Shown: positions 50,756 to 60,381, counted from the first letter of the stretch. The stretch is 64,000 nucleotides of DNA from an uncultured Anaerovibrio sp. (GCA_902786545.1 CADACU010000010.1:1-64000), one strand, 5' to 3'. The notes: generated from the letters alone by a model not told the origin. Made by a program: numbers and translations.

Positions 50756-50795
50756 AAAAGTCACCGTATTTACCGTAAATACCGATATAGGAACT

Positions 50796-51596
50796 TCAGT
50801 CTAAATCCGAAGCTTTGCCTTTATAGTTTGGTGCCCGTTTTTCCAGGAAGGAATTGATGCCCTCCTTGTAATCATCACCGCCATATACTTTTTGACGATA
50901 CGCATTGATGCGTTCAAAGCTCTCGGCACTGATAACCGTGGATGCCCGGGAAAGAATGCGGAATTGGCGTTTAATTGCACTGACTGACAGAATACTGTTC
51001 CGGCGAAGCGGTGCCAAAAAATGCTCCTCCAACAGCTTTTCCAGAGCTTCGTTATCCTCTGCTACATGATTTATGAGCCCTACATTCAAAGCATCTTCTG
51101 CCTCTATTGGGGTGCCCAGAAAAAACATTTCTCTTGCTTTATTGATGCCTAGCTGATTGATGAAGTGGAGCAGGCCGGAAGCGTTATAAGGAATGCCAAT
51201 TTTGGCCGGAGTAATGGCAAAGGTGGCATTCTTGGAGCTGACAATCATATCGCAGGACAGGCACAGGTCACAGGCACCACCCCAAACCGTACCATCTACA
51301 CAGGCAATAACCGGTATAGGCACATCCTGTACCTCCCGTAATAGCTCCTCCATAGGGACATTAAACGCTAATGGGTCGCTGCCATCCAACGGCAGCTCAC
51401 GAATATCATGACCGGCACTCCAAACCTGACGGTTCACCTCAGCCCGCAGAACAATTCCTACACATTCCTGTGCATAGGCTTCCTTTATGGCTGTAATGAG
51501 ATCAAGGCACATTTCCTCGCTGAGACAATTAAAATGTTTGCCGTTTTGCATTTTTATATAAGCAATTCTGTCTTTTATTTCAGTATTGACTAACAT
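50796..51596 (-). CDS. scpB: Methylmalonyl-CoA decarboxylase (ScpB/YgfG-like)
   Basis: A 266-residue crotonase-superfamily protein that matches E. coli ScpB (YgfG) in its diagnostic places: SAGHDIRELPLDGSDPL (catalytic His66 region), VDGTVWGGACDLCLSCD (oxyanion-hole Gly), TPAKIGIPYN (Tyr140 region) and the tail FERINAYRQKVYGGDDYKEGINSFLEKRAPNY. It converts methylmalonyl-CoA to propionyl-CoA, a step that fits propionate-forming metabolism. The mutase and epimerase genes of that route are not in the window. The ribosome site AGGAGG is strong. Confidence 0.88.
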   Translation of the reverse strand: MLVNTEIKDRIAYIKMQNGKHFNCLSEEMCLDLITAIKEAYAQECVGIVLRAEVNRQVWSAGHDIRELPLDGSDPLAFNVPMEELLREVQDVPIPVIACVDGTVWGGACDLCLSCDMIVSSKNATFAITPAKIGIPYNASGLLHFINQLGINKAREMFFLGTPIEAEDALNVGLINHVAEDNEALEKLLEEHFLAPLRRNSILSVSAIKRQFRILSRASTVISAESFERINAYRQKVYGGDDYKEGINSFLEKRAPNYKGKASDLD

Positions 51597-51635
51597 ACAT
51601 TGTAGGCCTCCTGTAGTTTTCTAAATAAATTTGGT

Positions 51636-52457
51636 TTATTGGGCGTTGTTCATAGCACTTTGGGTGTCTTGTTCAGCACTGCGAATGTCGGCGGACATAT
51701 CCTTGGCCAGATTTATTTCATGGAAATGCTTGTCTTTATGCAATGTCATTGAAAATTTATCGGTTTTGTCCAACTGGATTTCACCATCCTTGATAGCAAG
51801 CTCCAGAATGTGGCCACCGTGTTTACGGTCATCAGAAATAAAGTGGAAATGCCACCCGACAGAGTTCAGCTCACCCATGTAATTAGGACAGTACAATCCC
51901 ACCAGTGTACCCTTTATATTCTTATGAGTGAATTCGGTTTGCTTGCCTTTGAGGGCTTCTACCAGGGTCGGATAAGGCTTGCTGCTGCCATATTCACTGC
52001 GGAACAGAATGGAAGGGAATTTAGTGTGCAGCTTCACCATATAAAAGCTGTTCTCACCCTGCTCCTTCACGGCCTGGTTTAAGATTTTTTCCAAGGAGGC
52101 CTTATCTGCAATGTTGGACAGCTTGATAGAAATATCATTGTCAAAATAAGTGACATTGGCAAAAGGAATGATTTCCGTATCAGGGGCTACAACAACTCTG
52201 CCATCACCCAACGCCTGATAAACTGTGCCATCCAGTACAATCATTTCCCCGTTCAGCCCTTCAAAGGTGCCGATACCGGTGTCACCCATAGCACGCAGGT
52301 CCTTGACAGTGACCGTACCGCCGAAATACCCCTGAGCCAAAGATTGCAGCAGGGCTACCTGGGCAAGATTTTCCCTGTCAGCAGTTGCCGCATATCCGGT
52401 GCTGCCAATCAGCAAGCCAGCCAGAATTGATGCAATTAGTTTTTTGGATATTAACAT
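51636..52457 (-). CDS. alsD: Acetolactate decarboxylase with signal peptide
   Basis: A 273-residue acetolactate decarboxylase, which converts acetolactate to acetoin. The family segments are clear: ALLQSLAQGYFGGTVTVKDL, GIGTFEGLNGEMIVLDGTVYQ, LVGLYCPNYMGELNSVGWHFHFISDDRKHGGHIL with the three zinc-binding histidines, and the conserved Glu (LNGEM). The N-terminus has a Sec signal peptide (about 1-23, KKLIASILAGLLIGSTGYA), so the enzyme should act in the periplasm. No acetolactate synthase gene is adjacent. A strong AGGAGGAG site precedes the ATG. Confidence 0.92.
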   Translation of the reverse strand: MLISKKLIASILAGLLIGSTGYAATADRENLAQVALLQSLAQGYFGGTVTVKDLRAMGDTGIGTFEGLNGEMIVLDGTVYQALGDGRVVVAPDTEIIPFANVTYFDNDISIKLSNIADKASLEKILNQAVKEQGENSFYMVKLHTKFPSILFRSEYGSSKPYPTLVEALKGKQTEFTHKNIKGTLVGLYCPNYMGELNSVGWHFHFISDDRKHGGHILELAIKDGEIQLDKTDKFSMTLHKDKHFHEINLAKDMSADIRSAEQDTQSAMNNAQ

Positions 52458-52673
52458 TTTTAATACTCCTCCTATAAACTGTAGAAAATATTAAATCCGC
52501 AAGATAAGCCCAATGACCATCTTCATTCGATGGCAATATCAATGGCTAAGTTTTATTATCTGTATATTATCATTCAGAATTATGGTTGTAAATATTATAT
52601 TCCCTAAACATTATTTGATGACATTATATTTTGGAAATTATATAATTTACGCATAAAGTAGTTATAAGGGAAA

Positions 52674-52799
52674 GTGGAAAGTCAGGAAGAATTGTCAGAA
52701 ATCACTCGGTGGGAAAATAAGCACAGATACTTAAAAGCCGCTGCTTTGGCTGTGCTGGGAGCAATATTGTATTTTTTGTATTCAATGCAGAGTGGATAA
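52674..52799 (+). CDS. Possible 41-residue single-pass membrane protein
   Basis: GTG start with AAGGG just upstream. A charged N-terminus (ESQEELSEITRWENKHRYLK) is followed by one hydrophobic helix (AAALAVLGAILYFLY) and a short tail. A terminator-like hairpin follows within 10 bp. No family is recognised; the coding potential is plausible but unproven. Confidence 0.4.
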   Translation: MESQEELSEITRWENKHRYLKAAALAVLGAILYFLYSMQSG

Positions 52800-52808
52800 G
52801 AGCTGAAA

Positions 52809-52838
52809 AGGCACCTTAAAAGTAAGGTGCCTCGTTTA
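52809..52838. terminator. Bidirectional terminator
   Basis: AGGCACCTT and AAGGTGCCT around AAAAGT. It can serve both the small plus-strand gene and the minus-strand enoyl-CoA hydratase. Confidence 0.85.
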
Positions 52839-52854
52839 TTAAGCTTAGTATATT

Positions 52855-53634
52855 TTATTTTCCGTTAAATATTGGTGAGCGCTTTTCCGCAAAGGCTTTT
52901 ATACCCTCCTGAAAATCTTCTGTCCCCAGCAACATAGCCATGGCCATGGATTCATAGGTCAAAGTATCCTCCAGGGATGCACCATAATTATTGATTTCCT
53001 TTTTCATCATAGCCAGTGCCAATGGGGCTGCTCCCGCGATTTTTCTGGCCACAGCCAAGGTTTTTTCCCGTAATGCGTCTGCTGGGAATACATCATTTAC
53101 CAGTCCAAGAGTATGGGCTTCCTCGGCTTCTAGCGGCCTTGCAGTAAACATCAATTCTTTGGCCTTGGCCAACCCCACGGTTTTGGCCAGAAAATAATAT
53201 CCACCACAGTCGGGGGCCAGGCCTATGTTGGCAAAGCTCTGGATGAATTTTACTCCTTGGGCGGCGTAACAAAGGTCGCAGGCAATGGCAATGTTAAAGC
53301 CGGCTCCGGCGGCTACGCCATTTACCATGGCAATAACCGGCTTGGACATACAGTGAATGAGCTTGACTATCATACCGGCCTGGGCAACAAATTGCCGTCG
53401 TTCCTCCGTGGTGTTTAGCTTATCCAGAGAGGCTAAATCTCCGCCGGCACAAAAGCCCCGTCCAGCTCCGGTCAGGATGACAACCCGTACCTCCGGGTCG
53501 TGCTCTGCCTGATGTAATTTTTCTATCCAGCCATTGATAAGATCCAGACTCATAGAATTTAAGCTCTTGGGTCTATTAAGTGTCAAAATGGCAATCCGGT
53601 CTTCCTTTTCGTACTTAATAACTTCTTCGGCCAC
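52855..53634 (-). CDS. Enoyl-CoA hydratase/isomerase family protein
   Basis: A 259-residue crotonase-fold protein. Typical segments: ILTLNRPKSLNSMS, FCAGGDLASLDKL (CoA and oxyanion region), VNGVAAGAGFNIAIACDLCYA, and FANIGLAPDCGGYYFLAK, where an Asp replaces one of the two catalytic Glu of classical hydratases. This pattern occurs in PaaG-type isomerases and other non-hydratase members, so isomerase activity is more likely. The start is a GTG with GGGAG upstream. It lies near scpB and alsD but is transcribed separately. Confidence 0.85.
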   Translation of the reverse strand: MAEEVIKYEKEDRIAILTLNRPKSLNSMSLDLINGWIEKLHQAEHDPEVRVVILTGAGRGFCAGGDLASLDKLNTTEERRQFVAQAGMIVKLIHCMSKPVIAMVNGVAAGAGFNIAIACDLCYAAQGVKFIQSFANIGLAPDCGGYYFLAKTVGLAKAKELMFTARPLEAEEAHTLGLVNDVFPADALREKTLAVARKIAGAAPLALAMMKKEINNYGASLEDTLTYESMAMAMLLGTEDFQEGIKAFAEKRSPIFNGK

Positions 53635-53712
53635 AATATCACACTCCCAATATTATGATTATTAAATGTATTTTCTGATGAAATTATACAATAAAATATC
53701 AAGCACAAAAAT

Positions 53713-53751
53713 AGGGTTGGCAGATTGATTTTTAGCAATATGCCAACCCTG
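53713..53751. terminator. Terminator, minus-strand secreted protein gene
   Basis: AGGGTTGGCA and TGCCAACCCT arms, with a T-rich flank on both sides. Confidence 0.85.
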
Positions 53752-53755
53752 TTTC

Positions 53756-54205
53756 TTATTTACCGGCTAATTCGGCCAAATCAATTTTTATGATATTGCC
53801 AATGGATGCATTCCCCTGCGAATCCTTGGTTATGAACATCAACGCATAGTACGGTTTTGCATTTGGCACAACCACTTTTGCTTGACAAAGTATGCAATAT
53901 TTTGTGTTGTCTGCCGATTGACCAAGGAAAGCCATTGGCTTATAACCTACCCCGACAAGACCCTTGGTAGCTATTTTATAGGCATCCAGTACCGGTTGGG
54001 GAATTTCTGATGAGTACTCTGTACTCCAGTCAGTACCCATCGATGTTTTTGCCTCACCGGAAGCGGTTGGTGGCGTAGCTTCATCAGCTACTGCCGTTGG
54101 TTTAGTCTCGGTGGTAACATCCTTTGGTGGTGTCGCAGCAAAAGCTACACTGCTTAAAATAATAAGCGCACAAGCGGAAAGCATAGTTATAAATTTTTTC
54201 ATCAT
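53756..54205 (-). CDS. Exported small protein of unknown function
   Basis: A 149-residue protein with a Sec signal peptide (about 1-24, ending SVAFA). A low-complexity Pro/Thr/Ala linker (about 25-58) is followed by a compact domain (IPQPVLDAYKIATKGLVGVGYKPMAFLGQ ... YCILCQAKVVVPNAKPYYALMFI). The single CxxC could bind metal or form a disulfide. The YKPMAFLG/QAKVVVPNA pattern suggests a small beta-rich protease-inhibitor-like fold, but no family is recognised with confidence. AGGAGGT precedes the ATG. Confidence 0.75.
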   Translation of the reverse strand: MMKKFITMLSACALIILSSVAFAATPPKDVTTETKPTAVADEATPPTASGEAKTSMGTDWSTEYSSEIPQPVLDAYKIATKGLVGVGYKPMAFLGQSADNTKYCILCQAKVVVPNAKPYYALMFITKDSQGNASIGNIIKIDLAELAGK

Positions 54206-54488
54206 ACATTACCTCCTAGTAATTGTTGTTATAGGCCTATCATTGTTTACATTTTAAATTAGCAATATGGAAAAAAGATGATTAAGTGTAACAAAATTAT
54301 AAAGTGATGATGTACAATTTCGTCTTTGGGAACAGTGGTTAAAAAAATATCTCTTTGGAAGGAATTTTTGTTTATAGTGGCGAATATGCGAAATATATAA
54401 CGATTTTGGTCGGTTAATTGGGCGGTATGGTGGTTATTTTGTTGCCATAGCTACGGATATTATCCTTATACAAAGGAGGAGATAGAAT

Positions 54489-55835
54489 ATGAAATTACGC
54501 CGCAAAAAAGTCGGGGCAGTCGTAATGGCACTTATGTTGTCCATGGTCGGAAGTGTTGCTTCAGCTGAAAAATTGGATATAACGCTGGACGAGGGGATTC
54601 GTCTGGCCTTGGAACGCAATTATTCAATTGAAGCGAGTGCCAGCGATTTGGACAGTGCTTATTGGGGGTTAAGAGAAGCACGGCGAAATGCCGGCCCCAA
54701 AGCAAGCTGGTCCAGCAGTGCTTATAAAGTAGGCGGCAAAGCCTATGAAGGATGGCCACATGATGGCTTGTACGCGAATCAGTTCTCCCTGTCCATGCCA
54801 GTTTATTCCGGCGGGATGGTAGAAAACAATATCAAAGCAGCTGAAATGGGGCTTTCCGGGGCCGAACTGGAGCTGGAGCGGACCAAGCAAAATATTCGTA
54901 ACACGGTATCAACGGATTACTACAATATACTGAAGTGTCGCAGTGAAGTGGAAGTATATCAGGAATCCGTCAACAATTTGAAAGCGCATTTGGACAATGT
55001 AGATGCCAAATTTCGGGCTGGTGTAGTGGCACAAAAGGATGTGCTTAGCTCGGAGGTTTCTCTGGCACAGGGTAAACAACAGCTGGTAACCGCCGTCAAT
55101 GATTTGCATGTGGCGGTGGCAACCTTTAACAAGGATGTGGGCTTGCCAATGGAAACAGAAACTGTACCACGGGAACAGTTGGCCTATGAACAGTACACCG
55201 CCACCTTGCCTGAATGTGATGACTATGCCAGACTGCATCGGCCGGATCTGTTTCAAAAGCAATTTAACCTGCACCAGAAAAAGGCCGAAATGGATGTGGC
55301 AAAGTCTGGTATGCGGCCGAAGGTAGATGCGGCAGTTAGTCGGAATATAGGTGGCAGTTCGCCTTTTAAGAATGACAATATCACATCGGATAGCTGGAGC
55401 GCCGGTCTATCACTAAAATGGAATGTTTTTGACAGTGGAGTGACTACAGCTCAGGTGAATAGGAAGAAATCAGCGGTGCACCGTGCTGAGGCGGAATTGA
55501 AGGATAAGGTGAACAGTGTAAAGCTGGAGGTACATACTGCTTATTTAAATATGCGGGCTGCCGAGGAAAATATCGGCACAATGCAGGAAGCTTTGACTAA
55601 AGCTCAGGAGGATTACCGCATTGAAATGGTTCGTTATGAAGCTGGCGTTGGGACAAACCTTGAAGTTATGGATGCGCAGGATAAATTGGTATCGGCCAAA
55701 GGTAAATATATTTCAGCACTGTATAAATATAATACCAGCAAGGCCAGCCTGGATACTGCTATGGGAGTGCCAGTGGATTTGGATATAACTCCTTATCGTC
55801 AATTTGTTGACAGCAACGGGAAAAAGGGGGAATAA
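54489..55835 (+). CDS. TolC-family outer-membrane efflux protein
   Basis: A 448-residue TolC-like channel with a signal peptide (about 1-24, ending SVASA). The two homologous halves each carry the coiled-coil helices: IRLALERNYSIEASASDLDSAYWGLREARRNAGPK in the first half and HTAYLNMRAAEENIGTMQEALTKAQEDYRIEMVRYEAGVGTNLEVMDAQDKL, the family signature, in the second. It forms the outer-membrane exit duct of the pump whose adaptor and transporter genes follow at once. Its presence is direct evidence of a diderm envelope. AAGGAGGAG precedes the ATG. Confidence 0.95.
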   Translation: MKLRRKKVGAVVMALMLSMVGSVASAEKLDITLDEGIRLALERNYSIEASASDLDSAYWGLREARRNAGPKASWSSSAYKVGGKAYEGWPHDGLYANQFSLSMPVYSGGMVENNIKAAEMGLSGAELELERTKQNIRNTVSTDYYNILKCRSEVEVYQESVNNLKAHLDNVDAKFRAGVVAQKDVLSSEVSLAQGKQQLVTAVNDLHVAVATFNKDVGLPMETETVPREQLAYEQYTATLPECDDYARLHRPDLFQKQFNLHQKKAEMDVAKSGMRPKVDAAVSRNIGGSSPFKNDNITSDSWSAGLSLKWNVFDSGVTTAQVNRKKSAVHRAEAELKDKVNSVKLEVHTAYLNMRAAEENIGTMQEALTKAQEDYRIEMVRYEAGVGTNLEVMDAQDKLVSAKGKYISALYKYNTSKASLDTAMGVPVDLDITPYRQFVDSNGKKGE

Positions 55836-55838
55836 CCG

Positions 55839-57032
55839 GTGACAGGATTTTATGGGAAAAAAATGGGAGCTTTAGTGAGCGCCCTTGTGTTAGCCACTAG
55901 TATTATGTTGGCTGGTTGTGGCAGTGAACCCCAGGAGACGGCTCAAAAGGTTCCTGTGAAGGCCATGAAGGTTATTCAGCAGGATGCACCGCTTACCTAT
56001 AGCTATCCGGGACACCTGAAGGGGACGGATGATGTTGAAGTTCATTCCCGGGTTTCTGGCAGTATTATGGAAAAGTATTTTAAAACTGGTGATGAGGTTA
56101 GTGTTGGGACTCCTTTGTATAGAATTGATTCTCGGCAATATGAATCGGCTATTATAGAGGCAGAGGCCAATCTGCACAAGGCAGAGGCCGCCCTCAGGTC
56201 TGCTCAGGACGAATTGGCCAGAGATGAAATGCTGTTTTCGGAAAAAGCCATTTCCGAACAGTCCTTGGTCAATCAACGGGAAGAGGTAGTAGCAAATCAG
56301 GCTACGGTAGAATCCCAGCGGGCAGCTGTACAAAAAGCTCGGGAAAATTTGAATGATACGATTGTTTATGCACCAATGAGTGGGAGACTTTCCGTGGATG
56401 ATGTAGCTGTTGGTACCTACGCCACAGCTGGCAGCACCAAGCTGGTTTCCATTGGTTCTGTTGATCCGATTTATGCCCAGTTCAGTATCAGTGAAGCTGA
56501 GTATCTGAATATTCTGTCCGAAGCTTATAAAAAAGGAACCTGGGACGAAGCCGATAATTATGTGCCAAAAATAAAGATTATATTGTCCAATGGTGATGAA
56601 TACCCATTGGAAGGTGATGTTACGGCGGTGGATCGGTCCTTTAAGGACAAGTCGGCTTCCCTGACCGTAAATGCTATATTGCGTAATCCGCGGGGCGTCT
56701 TGTTGCCAGGAATGTTTGCCCGGGTGCGCTTTGTAGGTGTTACAGCCAAGAATGCCATCTTGGTTCCGCAACGGGCTGTACAGCAGCTTTTGGAGGAATC
56801 CTTTGTGTTGGTGGTAGGTCCGGACGGTAAATCTGTCTCCAGAAATGTTGTTTTGGGTGAAAAGGTAGGCAGCTATTATATTGTCAAGAGTGGTCTGACA
56901 GTCAATGATACCGTTATAGTGGATGGCCTTACAAATCTTCAGTCAGGCAAGGACCTTGATGTCACCATGGTAACAGCTGAAGATATGGGTTTCTCCCTGA
57001 AAGAATCTACTGAAGTTGTAAACAAGTCATAA
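55839..57032 (+). CDS. RND periplasmic adaptor (AcrA-like lipoprotein)
   Basis: A 397-residue membrane-fusion protein. The signal has a lipobox (LAGC), so it is lipid-anchored. In order: beta-barrel/lipoyl strands (YSYPGHLKGTDDVEVHSRVSGSIMEKYFKTGDEVSVGTPLYRID), an alpha-helical hairpin (about 95-165, NLHKAEAALRSAQDELARDE), the second lipoyl half (TIVYAPMSGRLSVDDVAVGTYA) and a beta-barrel domain (AILRNPRGVLLPGMFARVRF). It links the TolC and AcrB-type proteins. The start is a GTG 3 bp after the tolC stop. Confidence 0.95.
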   Translation: MTGFYGKKMGALVSALVLATSIMLAGCGSEPQETAQKVPVKAMKVIQQDAPLTYSYPGHLKGTDDVEVHSRVSGSIMEKYFKTGDEVSVGTPLYRIDSRQYESAIIEAEANLHKAEAALRSAQDELARDEMLFSEKAISEQSLVNQREEVVANQATVESQRAAVQKARENLNDTIVYAPMSGRLSVDDVAVGTYATAGSTKLVSIGSVDPIYAQFSISEAEYLNILSEAYKKGTWDEADNYVPKIKIILSNGDEYPLEGDVTAVDRSFKDKSASLTVNAILRNPRGVLLPGMFARVRFVGVTAKNAILVPQRAVQQLLEESFVLVVGPDGKSVSRNVVLGEKVGSYYIVKSGLTVNDTVIVDGLTNLQSGKDLDVTMVTAEDMGFSLKESTEVVNKS

Positions 57033-57044
57033 GGAGGCGGGATT

Positions 57045-60000
57045 ATGGCTCGATTTTTTATACATCGTCCGATTTTCGCCATCGTTATAGCCATTATTAT
57101 CGTTATTGTTGGTGTTTTGGCAGGATTCAATCTGCCAATTGCCCAATACCCGCAGATTAGCCAGCCAACTATCAATGTAACCACCACCTATATTGGTGCT
57201 AATGCCAGGGTTATAAATCAGACGGTGGCTCAGGTTATTGAGGAACAGGTAAATGGTACTCAGGGTATGGATTATATGTCTTCCACTTCGGATGATAGTG
57301 GTAGTTATAGCCTGGATGTGAGGTTCACCTTGGGCACCGACGGTAATATGGACTCGGTATTGGTACAGAACAATGTGTCTATTGCCACTGCCAGCCTGCC
57401 ATCTGATGTTCAGGATACCGGTGTTACCACGAGAAAATCATCCAGTGATATGGCTTTTATGTTTGCGATGGTTTCACCAAATGGTACTTTCAAGCGCACC
57501 TTTTTGATGAACTATGCAGATATATATATTGTGGACAGCCTCAAGCGAATTCCAGGCGTAGGCGAGGTATCTTCCTTTGGTTCCACTTATGCCATGCGTG
57601 TTTGGCTGAATCCGGACCGACTGGCTGAATTGGGGATTACTATTTCACAGGTAAAAACTGCCATTCAGGAGCAGAATATTCAGGCTCCGGCGGGGACCAT
57701 TGGTCAACTTCCGGCACCGGCTAACCAGGAAAAGCAGTACACAGGCAGTGTGGAAGGGCGTTTGGTAACTCCGGAGGAATTTGGCAATATTGTTATAAAG
57801 GCGAATTCTGATGGCTCCTGTGTATACTTGAAAGATGTGGCTCGGGTTGAGACCGGAGCCAAGACCACCTCGATTATTTCGGATTGTGATGGTGCCCCGG
57901 CTGCTGGTTATGGTATCAAGCTGACCGATGATGCCAATGCCATGGAAACCATCGGCGAGGTAAAAAAGGTATTGAAGGAAGCCTCCAAGAATTTTCCGGA
58001 TGATATGGCATATGTGAATATCATTGATAATACCGAATTTATCAGCGAATCCATTGGCGAAGTGGTGCAAACCTTTAAAGAAGCCTTGGCGTTGGTTATT
58101 ATCATCGTATTTCTTTTCCTTCAGAGTTGGCGAGCAACCCTTATTCCGGTTTTGGCTATCCCGGTATCCCTTATCGGAACCTTTGCCAGCTTTATCATTT
58201 TAGGGTTTTCCATTAACACTTTGACGCTGTTTGCTATGGTACTGGCCATAGGCTTGGTTGTTGATGATGCCATAGTAGTGGTGGAAAATGTCGAATCCCA
58301 TATGAAGCGTGATGGACTGGGCCCGGTGGAAGCTACTGAAAAGGCCATGGACGAAGTGCAGGGGCCGGTAGTGGCTATTGCCTTTGTGCTTTCTGCTGTG
58401 TTTATTCCGGTGGCGTTCCTGGGGGGGACGACAGGGGTTCTTTATCGGCAGTTTGCGTTGACAATTGTTGTGTCAATGGCTTTGTCAGCGTTTATTGCCT
58501 TAACGCTTACCCCAGCCCTTTGTGCTACCTTGATGAAGCCACATAATCCAAATTCCAAAAAGAATTTCCTGGATAGATTTTTTGACAAATTTAATGATTG
58601 GTTTGAACGCACTCAAAATCGTTACATTGGTGGGGTTAGCTGGATAATTGACAACTTTAAGGCTGGGCTGGCTTCACTGCTGGTAATATGTGTGTTGGCG
58701 GGATTTTTCTATACTAAGTTGCCGTCAACCTTCGTTCCGAATGAAGATCAGGGGTACTTTATCGCTGCAGTGACTATGCCGGAGGGCACATCATTGAACC
58801 GCACCTATGAAACCATGGATGCGTATAGCAAGGAGCTGCAGGAGGTACCTGGAATATCACATATTTTGAGGGTTTCCGGTTATGATGTTCTTTCGTCAGG
58901 TACCAAGTCCAATGCAGGAGCCATGTTTATCTGCTTGGACAACTGGGGGGAGCGTACTACTGCGGAACGATCCATTATGTCTATTATTCAAAAGGCTAAT
59001 CTTTTGGGTGTTGAATACCCTGAGGCACAAATTATGGGTATTCTTCCACCGTCATTACCTGGTTTGGGTATGGTAGGTGGCTGGAGTATGGAGCTGCAGG
59101 ATGTGACTGGTCACACGGATCAGGAGCTGGATGCTATCATAAAGGAAATTTTGACGGCCGCTAATCAACGGCCGGAGTTGGCCATGGTATACAGTACTTT
59201 CTCGATTGCTTCCCCGGTGTGCAAATATGAGGTGGATCGGGAAAAGGTAAAAAAGATGGGGGTAAACCTGGCTGATGTATTTATGGCATTGCAGATAAAT
59301 TATGGTGGCACCCAGGTTAATGATTTCGTTCAATTTGGACGGACCTATAAGGTTATGATGCAATCTGATGCCCAATATCGAAGCGCATCCGAGGCATTGA
59401 AGTTCTGTTTTGTAAGTAATAGTTCTGGAGACATGGTTCCGTTGGATAGTCTTCTTACACCAAAACTTTCTACCTCAACTTCAGTTATTACCCGCTTTAA
59501 TGGAGCCCGCAGCGTTAGTATTCAGGGAGCTGTAGCTGAGGGTTACAGTTCCGGGCAGGCGATAGCTGCTATGGAGGAAGTGGTACGGGAAAAAGCCCCA
59601 GCTGGTTTTATGGTGGAATGGTCGGGCCAGAGCCGTGAAGAGAAAAAATCGGCTGGAACCACCGGACAGATTCTGATGCTGGCACTGGTATTCGTATTCC
59701 TCTGTTTGGCAGCCCTTTACGAGAGCTGGAGTGTTCCTTTTGCTGTACTGCTTTCGGTACCTACCGGTTTGTTTGGAGCATTTTTCGTGCAGTGTAGTTT
59801 GCTTTACATTGAGGCATTTTGTGGTCATCTGAATCCTGGCCTGCAAAACAGTATTTATATGCAGATTGGTGTAATTATGCTGATGGGTCTGGCGGCCAAG
59901 AATGCAATTCTCATAGTTGAGTTTGCCAAGGTCCGTGTAGATGCTGGAATGGATCCTATCAAGGCGACCATCGAGGCGGCTGGACTCCGATTGCGGCCAA

Positions 60001-60203
60001 TACTTATGACTTCCTTGGCGTTTATTATCGGCTGTCTGCCATTGGCTTTGGCCAGTGGGGCCGGTGCTGCCGCCCGAAACAGCATGGGTACAGCGGTAGT
60101 AGGTGGTATGCTTTTTGCCACTGTTTTGGGTATTTTCCTCATACCGGTACTGTATTGCGTTGTGATGTGGATTACACAAAGAATAAAAGGCAGCAAGTCG
60201 TAA
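57045..60203 (+). CDS. RND multidrug transporter (AcrB/HAE1 family)
   Basis: A 1052-residue proton-driven exporter with 12 transmembrane helices and two large periplasmic loops. The N-terminus (MARFFIHRPIFAIVIAIIIVIVGVLAG) is typical of HAE-1 pumps. The proton relay is visible as GLVVDDAIVVVENVE in TM4 (two Asp), with Lys in TM10 (GLAAKNAILIVEFAK). The porter domain has FGSTYAMRVWLNPDRLAELGIT. It should export hydrophobic compounds such as bile acids, dyes or drugs. It completes a tolC-adaptor-pump operon. No local regulator gene is seen. Confidence 0.97.
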   Translation: MARFFIHRPIFAIVIAIIIVIVGVLAGFNLPIAQYPQISQPTINVTTTYIGANARVINQTVAQVIEEQVNGTQGMDYMSSTSDDSGSYSLDVRFTLGTDGNMDSVLVQNNVSIATASLPSDVQDTGVTTRKSSSDMAFMFAMVSPNGTFKRTFLMNYADIYIVDSLKRIPGVGEVSSFGSTYAMRVWLNPDRLAELGITISQVKTAIQEQNIQAPAGTIGQLPAPANQEKQYTGSVEGRLVTPEEFGNIVIKANSDGSCVYLKDVARVETGAKTTSIISDCDGAPAAGYGIKLTDDANAMETIGEVKKVLKEASKNFPDDMAYVNIIDNTEFISESIGEVVQTFKEALALVIIIVFLFLQSWRATLIPVLAIPVSLIGTFASFIILGFSINTLTLFAMVLAIGLVVDDAIVVVENVESHMKRDGLGPVEATEKAMDEVQGPVVAIAFVLSAVFIPVAFLGGTTGVLYRQFALTIVVSMALSAFIALTLTPALCATLMKPHNPNSKKNFLDRFFDKFNDWFERTQNRYIGGVSWIIDNFKAGLASLLVICVLAGFFYTKLPSTFVPNEDQGYFIAAVTMPEGTSLNRTYETMDAYSKELQEVPGISHILRVSGYDVLSSGTKSNAGAMFICLDNWGERTTAERSIMSIIQKANLLGVEYPEAQIMGILPPSLPGLGMVGGWSMELQDVTGHTDQELDAIIKEILTAANQRPELAMVYSTFSIASPVCKYEVDREKVKKMGVNLADVFMALQINYGGTQVNDFVQFGRTYKVMMQSDAQYRSASEALKFCFVSNSSGDMVPLDSLLTPKLSTSTSVITRFNGARSVSIQGAVAEGYSSGQAIAAMEEVVREKAPAGFMVEWSGQSREEKKSAGTTGQILMLALVFVFLCLAALYESWSVPFAVLLSVPTGLFGAFFVQCSLLYIEAFCGHLNPGLQNSIYMQIGVIMLMGLAAKNAILIVEFAKVRVDAGMDPIKATIEAAGLRLRPILMTSLAFIIGCLPLALASGAGAAARNSMGTAVVGGMLFATVLGIFLIPVLYCVVMWITQRIKGSKS

Positions 60204-60313
60204 AATATTTGCTGTTAAATCGTATGTAAGTATAAAAATAAGGACACATAGAAGCAGTTATATTTTTCCAAAGGAATTGTACAGCTACTTTCAGTGTCAG
60301 GCCAAAATATTAA

Positions 60314-60352
60314 AGGCGGATGGTGGGACTATAGTCAACACCTCCGCCTGTT
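60314..60352. terminator. Bidirectional terminator
   Basis: AGGCGGATGGTG and CACCTCCGCCT arms between the convergent pump operon and mgsA. Confidence 0.85.
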
Positions 60353-60381
60353 TCAATTCATATGCTGTTGTGGTACAAAGA

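Noticed and set aside
59481..60179. 232-codon minus-strand open frame inside the RND pump gene
   Set aside because: Antisense of conserved transporter sequence with no ribosome site or domain.
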